A stretch of 64,000 nucleotides of DNA. Origin: Enterobacter sp. JUb54. GTDB taxonomy: Bacteria; Pseudomonadota; Gammaproteobacteria; Enterobacterales; Enterobacteriaceae. Of the stretch, positions 54,348-64,000 are shown piece by piece. The position numbers and the translations under genes were made by a program. The notes under the pieces are model-generated. The model was not told the origin of the DNA. It made no database searches and saw nothing but the letters and a program-made list of their open reading frames with translations. Where the stretch lies: the NCBI RefSeq assembly GCF_014298075.1, contig NZ_CP060418.1, positions 2,232,001 to 2,296,000 of the forward strand, given 5' to 3'. Within the stretch, counting starts at the first letter, position 1; every line of letters begins with the position of its first letter.

Positions 54348-56066
54348 ATGAAACAGACCGTGGCGGCATACATAGCAAAAACGCTGGAACAGGCAGGCGT
54401 CAAACGTATTTGGGGCGTCACCGGCGACTCCCTCAACGGGCTGAGCGACAGTCTCAATCGAATGGGCACCATCGCCTGGATGCCTACCCGTCATGAAGAA
54501 GTTGCCGCTTTTGCCGCGGGTGCGGAAGCGCAGCTCACCGGCGAACTGGCGGTGTGCGCTGGCTCCTGCGGTCCTGGCAACCTCCATCTGATCAACGGCC
54601 TCTTTGACTGCCATCGCAACCACGTCCCGGTGCTGGCGATCGCCGCCCATATTCCCTCCAGTGAAATCGGCAGCGGCTATTTCCAGGAAACCCATCCGCA
54701 GGAACTGTTTCGCGAATGCAGCCATTATTGCGAGCTGGTCTCGACGCCAGAGCAGATCCCGCAGGTGCTGGCCATCGCCATGCGCAAAGCGGTGATCAAT
54801 CGCGGCGTTTCGGTGGTGGTGTTACCCGGCGATGTTGCTCTGAAAGCGGCGCCGGAAAGCGCCAGCACCCACTGGTACCCGGCACCGCTTCCGCGGGTTG
54901 TCCCTGCGGAAGAGGAGATCAAAAAGCTGGCCCAGGTGCTGCGCTACTCCAGTAACATCGCGCTGATGTGCGGCAGCGGCTGCGCCGGGGCCCACGCCGA
55001 ACTGCTGGCGCTGGCGGAAAAATTAAAAGCCCCGATTGTCCACGCCCTGCGCGGCAAAGAACACGTTGAGTACGATAACCCCTATGATGTCGGGATGACC
55101 GGGCTGATTGGTTTCTCCTCCGGCTTCCATACCATGATGAACGCCGATACCCTGCTGCTGCTCGGTACACAGTTCCCTTATCGCCCCTTCTACCCCACCG
55201 ACGCCAAAATTATCCAGATCGATATCAACCCCGGCAGCATCGGCGCCCACAGTAAGATCGATATGGCGCTGGTCGGCGATATTAAATCTACCCTCAGCGC
55301 GCTGCTGCCGCACCTGGAGGAGAAAACCGACCGTCAGTTCCTCAATACCGCCCTTGAGCACTATCGCGACGCGCGTAAGGGCCTCGACGATCTGGCGAAG
55401 CCGAGCGAAAAAGCGATCCATCCGCAGTACCTGGCGCAGCAGATCAGCCATTTCGCCGCCGACGACGCCATTTTCACCTGCGATGTCGGGACGCCCACCG
55501 TCTGGGCCGCGCGCTATCTGAAAATGAACGGCAAGCGCCGGCTGATCGGCTCATTTACCCACGGCTCGATGGCCAATGCGATGCCGCAGGCGATTGGGGC
55601 CAAAGCCACGGCGCCGGAACGGCAGGTGGTGGCCATGTGCGGCGATGGCGGCTTCAGCATGTTGATGGGCGACTTCCTCTCGCTGGCGCAAATGAAGCTG
55701 CCGGTGAAAATTGTCATCTTCAACAACAGCGTGCTGGGCTTCGTGGCGATGGAAATGAAGGCCGGGGGCTACCTGACCGACGGCACCGAGCTGCACGACA
55801 CCAACTTCGCGCGCATTGCCGAGGCCTGCGGGATCACCGGGATCCGCGTCGAGAAAGCCAGCGAGGTAGATGCGGCCTTGCAGACCGCCTTCAGCACCGA
55901 TGGCCCGGTGCTGGTCGATGTCGTCGTCGCCAAAGAAGAGCTGGCGATCCCGCCGCAGATCAAACTGGAACAGGCCAAAGGTTTCAGCCTGTATATGCTG
56001 CGCGCCATCATCAGCGGACGCGGTGATGAAGTGATCGAACTGGCGAAAACCAACTGGCTCAGGTAA
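54348..56066 (+). CDS. poxB: Pyruvate dehydrogenase (ubiquinone) / pyruvate oxidase
   Basis: PoxB decarboxylates pyruvate to acetate and CO2 and passes electrons to ubiquinone in stationary phase. The 572 residues start [15 protein letters not shown] behind AAAGGAGATGGAG; an open frame extends 49 codons upstream without conservation. The TPP motif is GDGGFSM...VIFNN near residue 430, with FAD residues in the middle domain (residues ~180-330). The C-terminal ~23 residues ([20 protein letters not shown]...) form the lipid-activated membrane peptide. It is the first gene of a poxB-ltaE-ybjT cluster. Confidence 0.98.
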   Translation: MKQTVAAYIAKTLEQAGVKRIWGVTGDSLNGLSDSLNRMGTIAWMPTRHEEVAAFAAGAEAQLTGELAVCAGSCGPGNLHLINGLFDCHRNHVPVLAIAAHIPSSEIGSGYFQETHPQELFRECSHYCELVSTPEQIPQVLAIAMRKAVINRGVSVVVLPGDVALKAAPESASTHWYPAPLPRVVPAEEEIKKLAQVLRYSSNIALMCGSGCAGAHAELLALAEKLKAPIVHALRGKEHVEYDNPYDVGMTGLIGFSSGFHTMMNADTLLLLGTQFPYRPFYPTDAKIIQIDINPGSIGAHSKIDMALVGDIKSTLSALLPHLEEKTDRQFLNTALEHYRDARKGLDDLAKPSEKAIHPQYLAQQISHFAADDAIFTCDVGTPTVWAARYLKMNGKRRLIGSFTHGSMANAMPQAIGAKATAPERQVVAMCGDGGFSMLMGDFLSLAQMKLPVKIVIFNNSVLGFVAMEMKAGGYLTDGTELHDTNFARIAEACGITGIRVEKASEVDAALQTAFSTDGPVLVDVVVAKEELAIPPQIKLEQAKGFSLYMLRAIISGRGDEVIELAKTNWLR

Positions 56067-56216
56067 AACAGTCTTTTGGTTTATCCCCACCATCATGCCT
56101 GACATCGTCATGTGGTCAGCCTGATAACGCCGACGACAGCCGCAAGGGTGTCGTCGGTGTCAATTGAGGCGCCCGCAGCGAATCCCTGCAGGATGACGCA
56201 CCCAGAAGGAAATGCC

Positions 56217-57218
56217 GTGATAGATTTACGCAGTGATACCGTAACCCGCCCAGGACTCGCCATGCGAGAAGCGATGATGGCCGCACCGGTCGGAGACGAT
56301 GTTTATGGCGACGACCCAACCGTCAATGAACTCCAGCGTTATGCCGCCGAACTTGCCGGCAAAGAGGCCGCGCTGTTCCTGCCAACCGGTACCCAGGCCA
56401 ACCTCGTCGGCCTGCTCAGCCACTGTCAGCGTGGCGAGGAGTATATCGTCGGCCAGGGCGCGCATAACTACCTGTATGAAGCGGGCGGCGCGGCGGTTCT
56501 CGGCAGCATTCAGCCGCAGCCCATTGACGCCGCGGCCGACGGCTCGTTACCGCTGGATAAAGTCGCAGCGAAAATTAAGCCCGACGATATCCACTTTGCT
56601 CCGACCCGTCTGCTCAGCCTGGAAAACACCCATAACGGGAAAGTGCTGCCGCGCGACTACCTTAAATCCGCCTGGGAATTCACCCGCGAACACAACCTCG
56701 CGTTGCACGTCGACGGTGCGCGAATCTTCAACGCGGTGGTTGAATACGGCTGTGAACTGCGCGACATCACGCAATATTGTGACTCCTTTACCATCTGCCT
56801 CTCCAAAGGACTGGGCACGCCGGTCGGTTCACTGCTGGTAGGGAGCCATGACTATATTCGTCGCGCCACCCGCTGGCGGAAAATGGTCGGCGGCGGTATG
56901 CGTCAGGCCGGTATTCTGGCGGCGGCGGGCCTGTATGCCCTGCAAAACAACGTGCAACGGCTCAAAGAAGATCATGACAACGCGGCGTGGATGGCCGGGC
57001 AGCTCAGCGCCATTGGTGCCGACGTCACTCGCCATGACACCAACATGCTGTTTGTCCGCGTGGGCGAAGAGCATGCGCAGGCGTTAGGCGCGTTTATGCA
57101 GGAACGTGGTGTCCTGATTAACGCCTCGCCGATGGTGCGTCTGGTGATGCATCTCGACGTTAATCGCCAGCAGCTCACGGATGTCGTCAGCCACTGGCAG
57201 GCATTTTTACAACGCTAA
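56217..57218 (+). CDS. ltaE: Low-specificity L-threonine aldolase
   Basis: LtaE is a PLP enzyme that splits L-threonine and L-allo-threonine to glycine and acetaldehyde. The GTG start at 56217 follows AGAAGGA and gives MIDLRSDTVTRPGLAM, 333 residues, the E. coli length. The PLP lysine is in FTICLSKGLGTPVGSLL near residue 197, and the active-site D and H residues are in the ALHVDGARIFNA segment. It is 151 bp after poxB and 10 bp before ybjT. Confidence 0.98.
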   Translation: MIDLRSDTVTRPGLAMREAMMAAPVGDDVYGDDPTVNELQRYAAELAGKEAALFLPTGTQANLVGLLSHCQRGEEYIVGQGAHNYLYEAGGAAVLGSIQPQPIDAAADGSLPLDKVAAKIKPDDIHFAPTRLLSLENTHNGKVLPRDYLKSAWEFTREHNLALHVDGARIFNAVVEYGCELRDITQYCDSFTICLSKGLGTPVGSLLVGSHDYIRRATRWRKMVGGGMRQAGILAAAGLYALQNNVQRLKEDHDNAAWMAGQLSAIGADVTRHDTNMLFVRVGEEHAQALGAFMQERGVLINASPMVRLVMHLDVNRQQLTDVVSHWQAFLQR

Positions 57219-57227
57219 GGAGTCGGC

Positions 57228-58661
57228 GTGTCGCAACGAATTCTGGTGCTCGGCGCCAGCGGTTATATCGGCCAGCATCTGGTAGAGGCGCTCAGTCAGC
57301 AAGGTTACCCGGTCCTGGCGGCGGCACGCCATATCGACAGGTTACAGAGACTAAACCTGCCTGGCGTCAGCTGCTTTTCGCTCGACCTGAATCAGCCGCA
57401 GGGGCTCGCTGCCCTGCTGGCGCAGGCGGATACCGTTTACTATCTGGTGCACGGGATGGGCGAAGGCGGCGATTTTATTGCCCATGAGCGCCGGGTGGCG
57501 CTGAATGTTCGCGATGCCCTGCGCGCCGCGCCGGTTCGCCAGCTGATTTTTCTCAGCTCCCTGCAGGCGCCAGAAGCGGAACAATCGGATCATCTGCGTG
57601 CCCGGCAAATCACCGCCGATATTCTGCGCGAGTCCGGGGTGCCGATCACCGAATTACGCGCCGGTATTATTATCGGTGCCGGCTCCGCCGCGTTCGAAGT
57701 CATGCGCGATATGGTTTATAACCTGCCGATCCTGACGCCACCGCGCTGGGTCCGCTCGCGCACGACGCCGATCGCGCTGGAAAATCTGCTCTACTATCTG
57801 GTACAGCTGCTCCACCATCCGGCCAGCGAACATCGCGTGCTGGAGGCCGCTGGCCCGGAAATCTTAAGCTACCAACAGCAGTTCAGCCGTTTTATGGCGG
57901 TGAGCGGCAAGCACCGTCTGCTGATCCCGATCCCCTTCCCGACCCGCTGGATTTCGGTGTGGTTTCTCAACGTGATCACCTCCGTTCCGCCCACCATCGC
58001 CCGGGCCTTAATTCAGGGGCTGAAACACGATTTGCTCGCCGACGATCGCGCCCTGCGCACGCTGATCCCGCAGCCCTTGATCCCTTTCGATGAGGCCGTG
58101 CGCCGTACCTTAAAAGAGGAACAGCAGCTCGCGAACTCCAGCGACTGGGGTTATGACGCCCAGGCCTTTGCCCGTTGGCGGCCGGAATATGGCTACTACC
58201 CGAAACAGGCGGGCTGTACCGTCCGTACCCACGCCAGTGCGGCAGCCATCTGGCAGGTCGTTAATCAAATCGGCGGCAAAGAGGGCTACTTCTTTGGCAA
58301 TATCCTGTGGAAGATCCGCGGCGCCATGGACCTGCTGGTGGGCCATCGGCTGGCGAAAGGTCGCCCGGAACGTGCCGAGCTGCGCACCGGCGATGGCGTT
58401 GACAGCTGGAAGGTGATTATCGTCGAACCAGAAAAGCAGCTAACCTTATTATTTGGCATGAAAGCGCCGGGGCTGGGCCGTCTGAGCTTTACCCTCAGCG
58501 ATCAAGGCGATCACCGTACCCTGGATGTGCGGGCCTGGTGGCATCCGCATGGGATGCCTGGGCTGTTCTACTGGCTGCTGATGATCCCTGCCCATCTGTT
58601 TATCTTTCGCGGCATGGCACGGCGCATTGCCCGGCTGGCAGAACAAATCACAGACAAATAG
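57228..58661 (+). CDS. ybjT: NAD(P)-binding epimerase-like protein with C-terminal DUF2867 domain (YbjT)
   Basis: The 477-residue product begins at GTG 57228 with a Rossmann fold ([29 protein letters not shown]). It continues as an atypical short-chain reductase, and its last ~150 residues form a DUF2867 (START-like) domain ending in one hydrophobic segment. The function is unknown in E. coli. It closes the poxB-ltaE-ybjT cluster with 10 bp spacing and an AAGGAG ribosome site. Confidence 0.93.
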   Translation: MSQRILVLGASGYIGQHLVEALSQQGYPVLAAARHIDRLQRLNLPGVSCFSLDLNQPQGLAALLAQADTVYYLVHGMGEGGDFIAHERRVALNVRDALRAAPVRQLIFLSSLQAPEAEQSDHLRARQITADILRESGVPITELRAGIIIGAGSAAFEVMRDMVYNLPILTPPRWVRSRTTPIALENLLYYLVQLLHHPASEHRVLEAAGPEILSYQQQFSRFMAVSGKHRLLIPIPFPTRWISVWFLNVITSVPPTIARALIQGLKHDLLADDRALRTLIPQPLIPFDEAVRRTLKEEQQLANSSDWGYDAQAFARWRPEYGYYPKQAGCTVRTHASAAAIWQVVNQIGGKEGYFFGNILWKIRGAMDLLVGHRLAKGRPERAELRTGDGVDSWKVIIVEPEKQLTLLFGMKAPGLGRLSFTLSDQGDHRTLDVRAWWHPHGMPGLFYWLLMIPAHLFIFRGMARRIARLAEQITDK

Positions 58662-58757
58662 GCAGTATGTATTGGATTCTTTCATCATTCTCATTGCATC
58701 ATGAGGAGAATCACGGAAAAATGCGCACGAAATTCTTTTCTGGGACAGTAGGTTGAT

Positions 58758-59771
58758 ATGAAGGTACTGGTTACCGGTGCGACCAGCGGATTAGGCCGCA
58801 ACGCGGTGGAATATCTGCGTAACAAAGGCATCAGCGTCAGAGCGACCGGGCGTAACGAAGCGATGGGTCGTCTGCTGAGCAAAATGGGCGCCGAGTTTGT
58901 ACCGGCAGATTTAACCGAGCTGGTCTCTTCTCAGGCCAAAGTGATGCTCGCCGGTATCGACACCCTGTGGCACTGCTCAAGCTTTACCTCGCCCTGGGGT
59001 ACACAGCAAGCCTTCGACCTCGCGAATGTTCGGGCCACCCGCCGCCTTGGCGAATGGGCCGTTGCCTGGGGAGTACGCAATTTCGTGCATATCTCCTCGC
59101 CGTCGCTGTACTTCGACTATCACCATCACCGCGCCGTACAGGAAGACTTTCGTCCCCAGCGTTTTGCCAACGAGTTTGCCCGCAGCAAAGCCGCCAGTGA
59201 AGAGGTGATCAACCTGCTGGCGCAGGCCAACCCCAACACCCGATTTACAATTCTGCGCCCGCAAAGCCTGTTTGGCGCCCATGATAAAGTGTTTATTCCG
59301 CGCCTGGCGCAGATGATGCAGCACTATGGCAGCGTCCTGCTGCCACGGGGCGGCAATGCGCTGGTGGATATGACCTATTACGAAAATGCCGTGCATGCCA
59401 TGTGGCTGGCCAGCCAGCCGCACTGCGACCATCTGCCTTCCGCCCGGGCGTGGAACATCACCAACGGCGAGCCGCGTCCGCTGCATACCATCGTGCAAAA
59501 GCTGATTGATGAACTGGGGATCAAATGCCGGATTCGCTCGGTGCCCTACCCGATGCTGGATATCATCGCCCGCAGCATGGAGCATTTTGGCAATAAGTCC
59601 GCCAAAGAGCCGGCCTTTACCCACTACGGCGTCTCGAAGCTGAACTTTGATTTTACCCTGGATATCACCCGCGCTCAGGAAGAGCTAGGCTATCAGCCGG
59701 TGGTGACGTTGGATGACGGGATTGTCCGTACCGCAGCCTGGCTCAAAGACCACGGTAAATTACACCGCTGA
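58758..59771 (+). CDS. ybjS: NAD(P)-dependent sugar-epimerase/3-beta-HSD-like protein YbjS
   Basis: The 337-residue extended short-chain dehydrogenase begins [20 protein letters not shown] with a GxxxGLG dinucleotide motif. The catalytic triad region is [12 protein letters not shown] with downstream YxxxK-type residues less obvious. It matches E. coli YbjS, whose substrate is unknown. The stop lies only 7 bp from the convergent amiD stop. Confidence 0.93.
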   Translation: MKVLVTGATSGLGRNAVEYLRNKGISVRATGRNEAMGRLLSKMGAEFVPADLTELVSSQAKVMLAGIDTLWHCSSFTSPWGTQQAFDLANVRATRRLGEWAVAWGVRNFVHISSPSLYFDYHHHRAVQEDFRPQRFANEFARSKAASEEVINLLAQANPNTRFTILRPQSLFGAHDKVFIPRLAQMMQHYGSVLLPRGGNALVDMTYYENAVHAMWLASQPHCDHLPSARAWNITNGEPRPLHTIVQKLIDELGIKCRIRSVPYPMLDIIARSMEHFGNKSAKEPAFTHYGVSKLNFDFTLDITRAQEELGYQPVVTLDDGIVRTAAWLKDHGKLHR

Positions 59772-59778
59772 CCGCGCC

Positions 59779-60609
59779 CTATCCCTGACCGTATTTCTCC
59801 AGCAGCGCTTCGGCGATAGCCTGGGTTTCGGCGTCGGCGACGCCGTCCCAGCGGGCCGGGCGGAAATGCATCTGGAAGACCATAATCACCCGTTGCTGCT
59901 GCGCCGGTGTCATCTCCGGCGTCACCTGGTAGCCGTATCGGGCCAGTAAATCCAGCAGTGCGGCGCTATCGACAGGTTCATTTGACGGACGGCCGTGCAG
60001 GTAGAAACTCACCCGGTCGGCATCCGGCCAGGCACCGATCCCCTGCTGCGCCAGCTGCCGCCACGGGAACAGCGGCCCGGGATCGTCTTTGCGTTGTGGG
60101 GCAATATCGGCATGAGCAACCACATTCTGGGGGCTGATGTGATAGCGAGAAATAATGTCTTTCGCCAGAGGAACGAGCGCATTAATTTGCGCAGGATTAA
60201 ACGGCGTAAAGCTTTTCACCCCGGCGACCTGTTGCCAGCCGCGGTTTTCCAGCTCAATACCGATTGAAGTATCGTTAATCCGCGTGCTGCCGCGCCAGAA
60301 GCTCACTCCCGCATGCCAGGCTAAATCTTCTTCAGGTACCAGCTGCCAGATGCGCGGCTTACCTTGATACAGCGGTGGCTGTTGGGGGATTAAATAATGA
60401 GAGCTGACCTGCTCGTCGGTTAAGGTCGCGAGCGAAACGTCAAAATCATCCGCGGTATAATGGATGACCAACACCTTCACTCGCGGATAAGCGGCCTGTG
60501 CCGGGTGGCGCGTATCCAGTTGATAACCATCGCGGTCGATAATTCCTTTCTCAGAGCTGCAGCCGGCGAGCAGCAACAGCAAAAGCGCGATAAGCCCGGA
60601 ACGTTTCAT
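59779..60609 (-). CDS. amiD: N-acetylmuramoyl-L-alanine amidase AmiD (lipoprotein)
   Basis: AmiD is an outer-membrane-anchored zinc amidase that cleaves MurNAc-L-Ala, including anhydro-muropeptides. Start MKRSGLIALLLLLLAGC gives 276 residues, the E. coli length. A codon 54 bp upstream is rejected because it would move the lipobox LLAGC away from the N-terminus. Ser at +2 fits outer-membrane sorting. Zinc ligands are in VIHYTADDF and VAHADIAPQRKDDPG, and a C-terminal peptidoglycan-binding-like domain follows residue 190. Confidence 0.97.
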   Translation of the reverse strand: MKRSGLIALLLLLLAGCSSEKGIIDRDGYQLDTRHPAQAAYPRVKVLVIHYTADDFDVSLATLTDEQVSSHYLIPQQPPLYQGKPRIWQLVPEEDLAWHAGVSFWRGSTRINDTSIGIELENRGWQQVAGVKSFTPFNPAQINALVPLAKDIISRYHISPQNVVAHADIAPQRKDDPGPLFPWRQLAQQGIGAWPDADRVSFYLHGRPSNEPVDSAALLDLLARYGYQVTPEMTPAQQQRVIMVFQMHFRPARWDGVADAETQAIAEALLEKYGQG

Positions 60610-61021
60610 CAAGAGGCGAACGCCCCGCTTACAGTAGATAAAGCCATCAATCAGATCCTTCATGTCAACAAGCGACCGCCTGATTCAGATTCAGTATGCG
60701 GCTTATCGCATAATAGACCATCCCCCCGGCGATGTCTTCCGACACCTTTTTGGTTTTGTATACGGCAATTTATATAAGATAAATTTATACTATCTTTCGT
60801 TAAAAACGAGCATAAGTAGAGTCTCAACACCTTTCAGCAGAATTGACAACGTAAATCAATGCCCTGAGCTCATCTTTTCCTTATGAGTTCACAAGTTAGA
60901 GGTCATATTTTTGTAGTATTTAGCTTGAAAAAAAAATTCACTTGATTCAATCTGGTGCCGCTCATTGGTTAGTTAAAACAAGAGCATGATGATAGCAAGT
61001 TAAACAATGGAGATAAAAAAT
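60610..61021. other. amiD/DUF1471 intergenic region
   Basis: This 412-bp, strongly AT-rich divergent spacer has no supported gene. In E. coli amiD is adjacent to ybjQ, which is absent. The promoter of the following DUF1471 gene should lie at 60900-61000; TTGATTCAATCTGG...and GCATGATGATAG are weak candidates only. Confidence 0.5.
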
Positions 61022-61294
61022 ATGAAATATGCAGCTTTAGTGGCAGGTGCAGCATTGTTTTTAACCGCAAACGCATTCTCTGCAGAAATCTTATCTAAAG
61101 AAGATTTCGCGAAAGTGCAAACCCAGTATCAGAAAGTGGGTACCATTTCCTCTACAGGCCAGACTGCTCCTAGCGATGCGCGTGCAGAGCTGCTGAAGAA
61201 AGCTGAAGAAAAAGGCGCGGATGTTGTGGTTCTGTCTTCTGGCAACACCGACAAGAAACTTCACGTTTCTGCCAATATTTATAAGAAAAAATAA
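61022..61294 (+). CDS. DUF1471 (YdgH/BhsA/McbA family) periplasmic protein
   Basis: The 90-residue precursor has a signal peptide ([21 protein letters not shown]) and a single DUF1471 domain ending [23 protein letters not shown], with the family's [23 protein letters not shown] opening. Start ATG 61022 follows GGAGA. Family members such as BhsA and McbA respond to stress and affect biofilm or envelope permeability; the specific role here is unknown. E. coli has no such gene at this spot. Confidence 0.9.
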   Translation: MKYAALVAGAALFLTANAFSAEILSKEDFAKVQTQYQKVGTISSTGQTAPSDARAELLKKAEEKGADVVVLSSGNTDKKLHVSANIYKKK

Positions 61295-61598
61295 TTAGTT
61301 TTGATCTCTGAAGGAGCATTATCATCGACTGGTGATAATGTTCCATCTACGGTTCTGACAAGATTTATTTTTAGATAGCGTTTAAATTTACAAACCCTTC
61401 TTTTTATTATCAAATAACCACCTCCGCACAATAAACACTCGCATATCCAGGTCATTACTTCTAATCATTTACGAAATTATTCTTATATCGCTGAAGGCAA
61501 TATTGTTTCGCAAAAGAATTTCTTCCGCAGAAAGAGGTGTTGACTATACTTACCGGGTATAAAAACGAGACATAAATTAACAACATTGCAGGTGGCAA
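61295..61598 (+). other. Intergenic region with inverted repeat
   Basis: This 304-bp AT-rich gap holds a 12-bp inverted repeat GGAGCATTATCA / TGATAATGTTCC (61313-61344, one wobble pair), just after the DUF1471 stop. It lacks a T-run but could act as a terminator or mRNA-stabilising hairpin. The downstream part must carry the promoter of the outer-membrane gene; no gene is seen. Confidence 0.5.
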
Positions 61599-62786
61599 AT
61601 GAAAAAAGTCGCATTACTTATCTCTGGATTACTCTGTTCCAGTTTTTCGCACGCCAGTGCGCTCTATTTTTATGAAATAGGCACCGAAGATGTCGGTCTT
61701 GCAGGCGCAGGACAGGCCGCACGGGCGCAGGATGCTTCCACTATCGTCACCAACCCTGCCGGGATGACCCGTCTGCCGGACCATATGTTCACCGGGGGCA
61801 TGCAGGTGATGGGCGGCGATATTTCCTATCAGCTAAAAGATGAAGATGGCAGAAGCAGTCCGGGAAATGTGATGAACCTGTTTCCTAATGCCAGTGGTTT
61901 CTATTCGCAAAAAATTAATGATGATTTATATGCCGGCATCGGTTTATACGGCAACTACGGCTTAGGTATCGATTTTGGCGACTGGGCCGGCGACCGCCTG
62001 ATTAAAAAGAGCACCATGGTGGCGATGACCCTGAGTCCGTCGCTGGCCTATAAGCTCAACGACCGTCTGTCTATCGGCGCCTCCGCCAACCTGAACTACG
62101 GCTATCTCTCCCTGACCCGCAACGTTGATGGCAGCGATCAGAAAGACAAAGATTACGACTGGGCGATGAGCTATCGCCTCGGTCTGTTGATGCAGTTAAC
62201 CGATCAAACCCGCGCCGGGATCACCTGGACCAGCAAGACCGACTACGACTTTGATATTGATGGGAAAGCCCGTTTCCCTAACCTACCGAATACCTCTTAC
62301 GACCTGCCAATATCGGCCCAGGTCCGCGCTCCGCAGCAAATTATGTTAAGCCTGGTGCATGACATCAACAATCAGTGGTCGGTGATGGGTGATTTAGGCT
62401 GGCAGGACTGGAGCCAGTTCGGCAGCCCGCAAATTACCGTCGCCGGACAGCAGAGCGACAAGCAGAACCGCCTGAAAGATTCCTGGCACACCGCGCTCGG
62501 GGTTCAGTATCGCCCTACGCCGCTCTGGCGTCTGAACGCAGGCGTCGGCTTCGACAGTACGGTCTACAACTCGCAAAGCGATGTGGCACTGTCATTACCG
62601 ACGGGTGATGAGTGGCGTTTTGCCACCGGGGCGCAGTACCAGATTACCCCATCAAGCAACATTGGCGTGGCGGTATCTTACCTGCATATGCAGTCGGGAC
62701 ATGTGAAAACACCAGAGATTGTTGCCGGTGATTATGACCATCCGTACCTGTGGTTTGCGAGCATGAACTACAGCTATCAGTTTTAA
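61599..62786 (+). CDS. OmpP1/FadL-family outer membrane protein
   Basis: The 395-residue precursor has a signal peptide (MKKVALLISGLLCSSFSHA). Its FadL-family N-terminal region SALYFYEIGTEDVGLAGAGQAARAQDASTIVTNPAGM contains the NPAG motif that forms the hatch. Amphipathic beta strands fill the remainder, and the C-terminus ends in YSYQF, the outer-membrane insertion signature. FadL-type channels pass hydrophobic compounds such as fatty acids or aromatics. The true fadL is elsewhere in enterobacteria and longer, so the substrate is unknown. Confidence 0.88.
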   Translation: MKKVALLISGLLCSSFSHASALYFYEIGTEDVGLAGAGQAARAQDASTIVTNPAGMTRLPDHMFTGGMQVMGGDISYQLKDEDGRSSPGNVMNLFPNASGFYSQKINDDLYAGIGLYGNYGLGIDFGDWAGDRLIKKSTMVAMTLSPSLAYKLNDRLSIGASANLNYGYLSLTRNVDGSDQKDKDYDWAMSYRLGLLMQLTDQTRAGITWTSKTDYDFDIDGKARFPNLPNTSYDLPISAQVRAPQQIMLSLVHDINNQWSVMGDLGWQDWSQFGSPQITVAGQQSDKQNRLKDSWHTALGVQYRPTPLWRLNAGVGFDSTVYNSQSDVALSLPTGDEWRFATGAQYQITPSSNIGVAVSYLHMQSGHVKTPEIVAGDYDHPYLWFASMNYSYQF

Positions 62787-62793
62787 TTCACTA

Positions 62794-62826
62794 CAGAGTC
62801 TGGGGCGTTCACCGCGCCAGGCTCTG
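62794..62826. terminator. Imperfect hairpin between convergent genes
   Basis: CAGAGTCTGG ... CCAGGCTCTG forms a 10-bp stem with one T-G wobble and a GC-rich inner loop, between the FadL-like gene and the convergent minus-strand gene. There is no T-run on either side, so termination is only suggested. Confidence 0.4.
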
Positions 62827-62837
62827 CATTCTTCCTG

Positions 62838-63704
62838 CTAGATCAATTTAAATAAAAAACGCACCGGCTTAATCTGCAAAATATCCTGCCAGATTTTATG
62901 TAAATCAATCACCCCAGCCAGGCCGAGTAATGCCAGGGTAATAAAAACGGTGGCGACGGTGATGACCAGCATCAGACGGATCATATTGCGCTGCATTTTG
63001 TCCTGCTGCTGCGAACGGCGCTCATCTTTTTCAAATTCAACCAGGGTAGTGATGGCGTTGCCCTGAACGGTATAGCGTTGGTTTTCAACCGCCAGATCCC
63101 CTGACAGCACCAGGGATTCAATCAGCAGCGTCACTTTATATCTGAACTGCTCATTGCGGATATGCTTGTACCACAGCTTGCCATACAGAAGCTCAATCAC
63201 TTCATCAATGGTAAGACCTGCAACAGGCCTCGACGGGCGACGCTTCACAAACTCGTTGACGATCAGGCCGAGTAAAAAAACACGTTCCCGGCTTTTTAAC
63301 TCACGTTCTCTGAAGAAGGTGGAGACCAGCGCGCCTTTCCCGCGCAAGAGAAACGTTTTGATATCGATAAGGTGCAAATAGTGATTAATGGCATAAACAA
63401 ATATAGAGTTAAGCGTTATTTTGCCATATTTTTTATAGCTGACGATTTCACTTTCCATCTCCAGCAATTGTGACAGCGAAAATTTATTTCGTAGCTCGCA
63501 GTCATCTGGCTGGGGATCTAAATATTCGAGGGTAGCGTGACGGCCATTATACCTGACCAGGCGGTAGCGGCATCGATTAACGTCAGCAAAATAGACGGCG
63601 TAGTAATCATACGGATCGCCGGCATTATCATCGTTTTTAATGAAATACGGCAAAAACTTTACCCAGAGCTTAGCCTTAGCATTCGCTAGTATATTTTTAA
63701 TCAT
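62838..63704 (-). CDS. Unrecognised protein with C-terminal membrane helix
   Basis: The 288-residue protein (start MIKNILANAKAKLWVKF at 63704; a longer frame exists but its extension is AT-rich and unlikely) belongs to no family I recognise. It is basic and hydrophilic over the first 240 residues, with aromatic-rich segments (DPYDYYAVYFADVNRCRYRLV). A winged-helix-like stretch (TIDEVIELLYGKLWYKHI) and a glutamine-rich charged stretch (RRSQQQDKMQR) follow, then one strong transmembrane helix (LMLVITVATVFITLALLGLAGVI) and a short cytoplasmic-type tail. Tail-anchored architecture is inferred. It stands alone, convergent to the FadL-like gene, with AT-rich upstream DNA, consistent with horizontal acquisition. 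Confidence 0.6.
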   Translation of the reverse strand: MIKNILANAKAKLWVKFLPYFIKNDDNAGDPYDYYAVYFADVNRCRYRLVRYNGRHATLEYLDPQPDDCELRNKFSLSQLLEMESEIVSYKKYGKITLNSIFVYAINHYLHLIDIKTFLLRGKGALVSTFFRERELKSRERVFLLGLIVNEFVKRRPSRPVAGLTIDEVIELLYGKLWYKHIRNEQFRYKVTLLIESLVLSGDLAVENQRYTVQGNAITTLVEFEKDERRSQQQDKMQRNMIRLMLVITVATVFITLALLGLAGVIDLHKIWQDILQIKPVRFLFKLI

Positions 63705-64000
63705 TGTCAACCCAACATAAATATGTGTATTGCTATAAACATAGCAAACTTCAATATATATTATTGAGCATTTAAACCGCACGTACAGTTTACTTTTATG
63801 CAAAAAAAAATATTCTGCGATGAACGGTTAAACATGCCGACCATTGCACATCGCGGAGATAAATATCCGTCAACGTTAATGCGCGATCCGTGGTTTACCT
63901 TTTCCTGCAAAGACATAACCTGAGCTCTTAGAGTCAAGCACATCCTGGAAGCAGTAAGCTATGCTTGAACAGAAACTAATAACGTAGTGAGCTTATAAGG

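Overview
The window is chromosomal DNA of a member of the Enterobacteriaceae close to Escherichia, Enterobacter, Klebsiella and Citrobacter. Almost every gene is recognisable as an orthologue of the E. coli 19-21 minute region (ihfB-rpsA-cmk-aroA-serC ... amiD), in nearly the same order and the reverse orientation. It is not E. coli itself. Several E. coli genes are missing (ycaL, ycaP, ycaC, ybjX, ybjQ/ybjP), two ERIC repeats are present, and four accessory insertions occur: a fimbrial locus, a DoxX-family gene, a DUF1471/FadL-like pair and an unrecognised gene at the right end. I cannot name the species from sequence alone.

Layout. 1-5.5 kb: ihfB (cut by the window edge), rpsA, cmk, aroA, serC, all on the minus strand (translation, nucleotide, aromatic and serine metabolism). 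6-12.4 kb: ycaO, then the anaerobic formate module focA-pflB-pflA with a class II FNR promoter and an ERIC element between pflB and pflA. 12.5-17.9 kb: ycaD and the DMSO reductase operon dmsABC. 18-26.2 kb: serS, rarA, lolA, ftsK (with a 24-residue tandem repeat in its linker) and lrp. 26.8-33 kb: trxB, cydDC, aat and infA on the plus strand, with a second ERIC in front of infA.

33-40.5 kb is the accessory core of the window. A chaperone-usher fimbrial locus sits between infA and clpA, where E. coli carries tRNA-Ser serW; no tRNA is visible here. A divergent two-gene regulatory unit (membrane-anchored winged-helix regulator plus a small exported protein, resembling MarT/FidL or ToxR/ToxS) faces an operon in the unusual order adhesin - major pilin - chaperone - usher. 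The promoter region is duplicated, one copy before the adhesin gene and one before the pilin gene. The adhesin copy carries an expanded TTTTA pentanucleotide tract about 55 bp upstream of the predicted -35 element. This looks like a phase-variable or copy-loss-prone adhesin switch and is the best candidate here for undescribed biology.

40.6-60.6 kb returns to the conserved backbone: clpA-clpS, cspD, macAB, ybjD, aqpZ, lysO, hcp-hcr (with NsrR- and FNR-like sites), a DoxX-family gene, poxB-ltaE-ybjT, ybjS and amiD. 61-64 kb holds a DUF1471 periplasmic protein, an outer-membrane FadL/OmpP1-type protein and an unrecognised membrane-anchored protein.

The backbone is dominated by anaerobic and microaerobic metabolism (pfl, dms, hcp-hcr, cydDC), stationary-phase or stress functions (poxB, cspD, clpAS) and envelope functions (lolA, macAB, amiD, fimbriae). 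No rRNA, tRNA, CRISPR array, prophage or complete insertion sequence was seen.
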